From the NCBI GenBank assembly GCA_001687465.1, contig LVLI01000279.1:41768-105767 (forward strand): a stretch of 64,000 bases of DNA, in the 5' to 3' direction. Source of the DNA: Halocafeteria seosinensis. Its lineage: Eukaryota > Sar > Bigyra > Bicosoecida. Below the pieces are notes generated by a model. It made no database searches and was not told where the DNA came from. It was given only the letters and a program-made list of their open reading frames with translations. Below are positions 60,884 through 64,000 of this stretch, in pieces; position 1 is the first letter of the stretch, and every line of letters starts with the position of its first letter. Made by a program: the position numbers and the translations under genes.

Positions 60884-62979
60884 ATCGCTGTTTTGATTCT
60901 ATGCGTTTAGGGTCTCTTCGGAGAGTACGAAAAATGCACGATCAACTTCGGCCCATTCCCTTATGTATCTTTCTAGGCTTGTCGAAGACATCATGCCAGC
61001 GAATCTGATTGGCTCATTTGGTCGTACTCTTGCTCCCAGGTCCATAACTGGCTTCACTTCTCGTTCGTTTCACGCGTCTAATAGCACCCCTCTCTATTGG
61101 CATTGACCATGTGAATATAGTTCTCGAGGTCCACTGCTTTCCTGTCCCTTCTTTGCCGCATCCCCACCACGCGCTGCAACCGTTCCTCCATCAGTCTGCC
61201 ATGTTTCCGTAGCTTTGGTTTATTTCAGTACCCTTCAGAGTTTGCATGCGGGAGCTCGATCGTTTTCTCATGTTTCCTGTAGCGCGTTCTAACTCTCACA
61301 CGGTCCCAGTGAGCCATAGTGGAGGCTTTTTGCGGTATGCTCATCTCCGCCACTTGCTTAATCGTTTTTCGCGCCCCGCAATATGCGTTGCTTCCGTTGC
61401 ATGGTCAGTGGTTACTGTACAACGTTGTACTATAGCCAATCCCCTTCGTGGTCCGTGATGCATAGTACCGGCCCGTCATCTTGCCAGTTTTGCGCACCAT
61501 GACATGGTGACCATGTTAGTTACCACCTGGTTGTCTCGTGATTGAGTTGCTCATTGACATGCTCAATAGCCTCATCGTAGCCTGTAATGCTAGATTCCCA
61601 GTAGCTTCCTTTAGTACCGCCAATTCCAGAATTTCCAGTGTGGTTCGTTTGAAATTCTTCATCGCCGTCCCGGACTCCCAACAGTACGATGTCTGTGCGT
61701 TCGATGGACATGATATTTTTCTGGCGGAATGATAGGGTTTGATCGTCTTTGCTTATGTCTAGATCCTCTAGGAACCAAGGCTTTCGTCTTGTCCAGACTG
61801 GATCAGCTGCTTCTTGTTGACGGACGCTTCAGCAGACACTCCCTGGATACCAGGTCATCCAGATAGGGCGTGATAATGCAGACTGGGTATGCCTCCGCTA
61901 CCTTTATTAGTGGATTTGTGGGGCACATGGGAGACACGTCTGTGAGTGCTCGAATGAGTCGACTTCCCATGCCAACACGTTGCCATCCCCGTCTTAGCTC
62001 AGTACGTACTACGTATGCCAGGAGGCTCGAGACGTATTTCTTCAGAGCCTGGGAGTAGGAACGGTACATGGCGTTGTAAGCATTTGTTAGTTCCATCGAG
62101 ATCGTCATGGTCGCTACTCACCGTGTCGCTGGTTCCTCGCTGACAGCTGCGTGATCGCCTTCTGTGCCGATGGCAAACCCAAGAGCTCACACACGTGTTT
62201 AGTAACTGTTGTTTGAATTCTTGTGTTACCGTCGGGGATGTGGCATACATGTATGTGAGTCGGAAGAGGGTCCAGCGCCTAGCTTGTACGATTGTGACGT
62301 ACATGTCAATAGTTACAGCCTAAGAGTCCTTTGGGAGTTCTTAAAGAACAGTTCGCAGGTGTAGAACCTCGAAATTGCTGCTATGGAGTGCATGAATGTT
62401 CACGCCACTGAATCGGTACGCGCAGGTGGAGCTGCAGTGCAGCTACTAGCTGAACCGGCGGTCGTGAACTTTCGTGCCAACCTTATGCAGAGTAAGTCGA
62501 CCGATTACTCTAGACAAAGATAAAAAATACAAATTCCCAGACCACAGTTTTTATTCCAGGGACGCTAGCAAATTCTTATAGATTCTGCACAAGCACCAGC
62601 TGTGTAACCTGCTGGTGAACTTCCACGAGACCAAGATCATCGGAGATGTGCATCAGTGTTCCTCCTACCGGAAGAAGTTTAGCCTACATGCTACGCTAGG
62701 CCGTGTGATTATCCGGAAAACTGTGTCTTACGGGCGGGTGGAAATAAATGTGTAAGACGAAAAAAAGTCGCTGTATGCCAGTGCAGCCTTAGTTTGGACG
62801 AGTAAATGAGTTACGGTGTTCAACTCGCTTGAAGCAACCCTGGTACCCTGAAGCATTTGTCCCGCTCTTACATGCCGCACTGCAATTCCTATGAATAGGA
62901 TTGTTTCAGCCTATTTTGCCCACAGGGTAAATCACTACAGAGCTTCTTGGGACAAACAAGATAGCTGATTTCCACAAAA
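60884..62979. other. Gene-poor 2.1-kb interval
   Basis: Apart from the minus-strand coding relic listed separately, I see no intact gene, tRNA, LTR pair or terminal inverted repeats. A perfect 7-1-7 palindrome (caccatg-a-catggtg) lies at 61495-61509. The right end should hold the promoter of the Cys-repeat gene starting at 62980. Confidence 0.45.
60906..62300 (-). pseudogene. Decayed minus-strand coding sequence, possibly of a mobile element
   Basis: The minus strand reads as protein in pieces broken by stops and frame changes. One piece near 61803-62108 contains LLAYVVRTELRRGWQRVGMG. Another near 61440-61500 reads KTGKMTGRYYASRTTKGIG. A third near 61100-61215 reads RLMEERLQRVVGMRQRRDRK, and a fourth near 60906-61045 reads SLERYIREWAEVDRAFF before a stop. 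Each looks like real protein composition, but no family was recognised and no set of splice sites joins them cleanly. A retroelement relic is one option, and a heavily spliced working gene is another. Confidence 0.35.
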
Positions 62980-64000
62980 ATGCCAACAATATTCCATTGT
63001 CCCGCAATTGCGGTTTTCGACATACTCATTTGTTCGGCTGTCCTCGGAAACGTAGTTATCGATGATTTCGAGGACAGTGACCTCTCTGCGTATAGTGGGG
63101 AGAAGAAATTCTATTCTATTGCTTCAGACTGGAGCTACAATGGGAAACAGTCGCTGCACGTGAATTTTGATGACAAGACTGCCTCCGACCCTCCAGTCCT
63201 CTACTCTATTAGCGGACTGAATGCTTTTCCTCAGAGGGGCGCAACCATTCGTTTAATATACAAGGTGATCGATTTTTCTGAGGGCGCCTGGTGCGATGCA
63301 CGGATATTTTTTTGTTTCGGAGGAGCGGATCAAGGAAATACCTACTGCTCACAGCATACGTTTGGGAAAGATCCTCACGGCAGTTCAGTTGGGCTGTATC
63401 TGAAAAAGTTCAAAGGAGGAGGTAGTAGCACTATTGCGAGTTCCGGTACCGATAATGCACCTACCGGAACCGGAACATATTCCTTTGAAATAGAGTATGG
63501 GAATCCGCAAATTACAGTCCGTTTATATGAAGGAGAGTGGAAAACGTTAAAACAGGAGGTCTGGGGGGACGATGCAGAGTTTAACAGCAAAGGTGTCGGT
63601 TATATGGTGCACCACGGTGGCTGCACACCTAGCGAAGGGCATGTCAACGCAAAAATAGACTACGTACACGTCCATAAAGAATGTGGAGTGGGCGCCGAGC
63701 CAGACGACATGGGCACATCCTGTGCACCTTGTGCCGCTTATGAATACGCCGGCACCGGTGTATCCGCATGCAAAGCCTGTGGCACCGGAAGCATTCCACT
63801 TGCCGACCAAAGTGGATGTCAATCTTGCAAGTCTTATGAGTATTCGGGTAAAGAAGACGATCAGTGTCACTCTTGTAGTGTCGGCGAGATCCCTGTAGAC
63901 GATCAAAGTGGATGTACATCTTGCAAGTCTTATGAGTATTCCGGTAAAGAAGACGATCAGTGTCACTCTTGTAGTGTCGGCGAGATTCCTGTAGACGATC
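62980..64000 (+). CDS. Secreted beta-sandwich plus 32-aa Cys-repeat protein (3' end outside window)
   Basis: An open frame from ATG 62980 runs 340 codons to the window edge with no stop. A signal-like hydrophobic stretch (about residues 8-23) is followed by a domain of about 215 residues starting VVIDDFEDSDLSAYSG. It is rich in beta-strand-like Gly/Tyr/Trp segments and resembles lectin or carbohydrate-binding jelly-roll folds. From about residue 240 on it consists of 32-aa repeats with four Cys each (C-x2-C-x12-C-x2-C), the last two nearly identical in DNA. The spacing differs from the GCC2/GCC3 modules of the giant genes. It is probably secreted or surface-bound. Length and C-terminus are unknown. 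Confidence 0.75.
   Translation, partial: MPTIFHCPAIAVFDILICSAVLGNVVIDDFEDSDLSAYSGEKKFYSIASDWSYNGKQSLHVNFDDKTASDPPVLYSISGLNAFPQRGATIRLIYKVIDFSEGAWCDARIFFCFGGADQGNTYCSQHTFGKDPHGSSVGLYLKKFKGGGSSTIASSGTDNAPTGTGTYSFEIEYGNPQITVRLYEGEWKTLKQEVWGDDAEFNSKGVGYMVHHGGCTPSEGHVNAKIDYVHVHKECGVGAEPDDMGTSCAPCAAYEYAGTGVSACKACGTGSIPLADQSGCQSCKSYEYSGKEDDQCHSCSVGEIPVDDQSGCTSCKSYEYSGKEDDQCHSCSVGEIPVDD
63709..64000 (+). repeat. 96-bp tandem coding repeats at window edge
   Basis: Units of 96 bp begin at 63709 (diverged), 63805 and 63901, and a fourth starts at 63997. The second and third units differ at only a few bases (for example gaccaa/gatcaa, tcg/tcc, atc/att). Each encodes C-x2-C-KSYEYSGKEDDQ-C-HS-C. The high identity points to recent expansion, so the array may continue well beyond the window. 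Confidence 0.9.

Overview
This is nuclear DNA from a unicellular eukaryote, probably an alga or other protist. The genes carry short GT-AG introns, mostly about 40-95 bases. TAA, TAG and TGA all end reading frames, so the code is standard. The housekeeping genes are plainly eukaryotic: a KDEL-tailed protein disulfide isomerase, Got1, THOC5, a SET/MYND protein and a carnitine-type acyltransferase. I cannot fix the lineage from sequence alone. All exon joins below were worked out by eye from splice consensus, reading phase and family conservation.

Layout. From 1 to 12 kb lie a secreted carboxylesterase, GOT1, a SET/MYND protein, an unrecognised minus-strand gene (667 aa) and THOC5; the last two diverge from a shared 0.7-kb region. 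From 12.2 to 47.9 kb lie two head-to-tail giant genes of 5,285 and 5,826 codons. Both encode a signal peptide, thousands of residues of GCC2/GCC3-type cysteine repeats, a Cys-containing stalk, a possible cupredoxin-like domain, one transmembrane helix, a long charged helical tail and a C-terminal domain I do not recognise. From 48 to 52.4 kb are PDI and an FGGY kinase, both on the minus strand. From 52.6 to 60.9 kb are an acyltransferase, an ARM-like membrane protein, an ankyrin protein and an organelle-type membrane protein, all on the plus strand. From 60.9 to 63 kb is gene-poor DNA with a decayed minus-strand coding relic. From 62,980 a further secreted Cys-repeat protein begins and runs off the window.

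The main item of interest is the giant pair. They look like very large type I surface proteins joining a Cys-rich, N-glycosylated ectodomain to a cytoplasmic helical rod. They share an intron position and the same order of juxtamembrane and tail domains, which argues for an old tandem duplication. PDI lies next to them and would act on such disulfide-rich cargo, but that is proximity, not evidence of linkage.

Two RNA-level signals deserve attention. One is a GC-rich cluster of nested hairpins upstream of PDI. The other is an unusually long putative 5' leader intron of PDI holding two perfect hairpins and a TGACGTG element.
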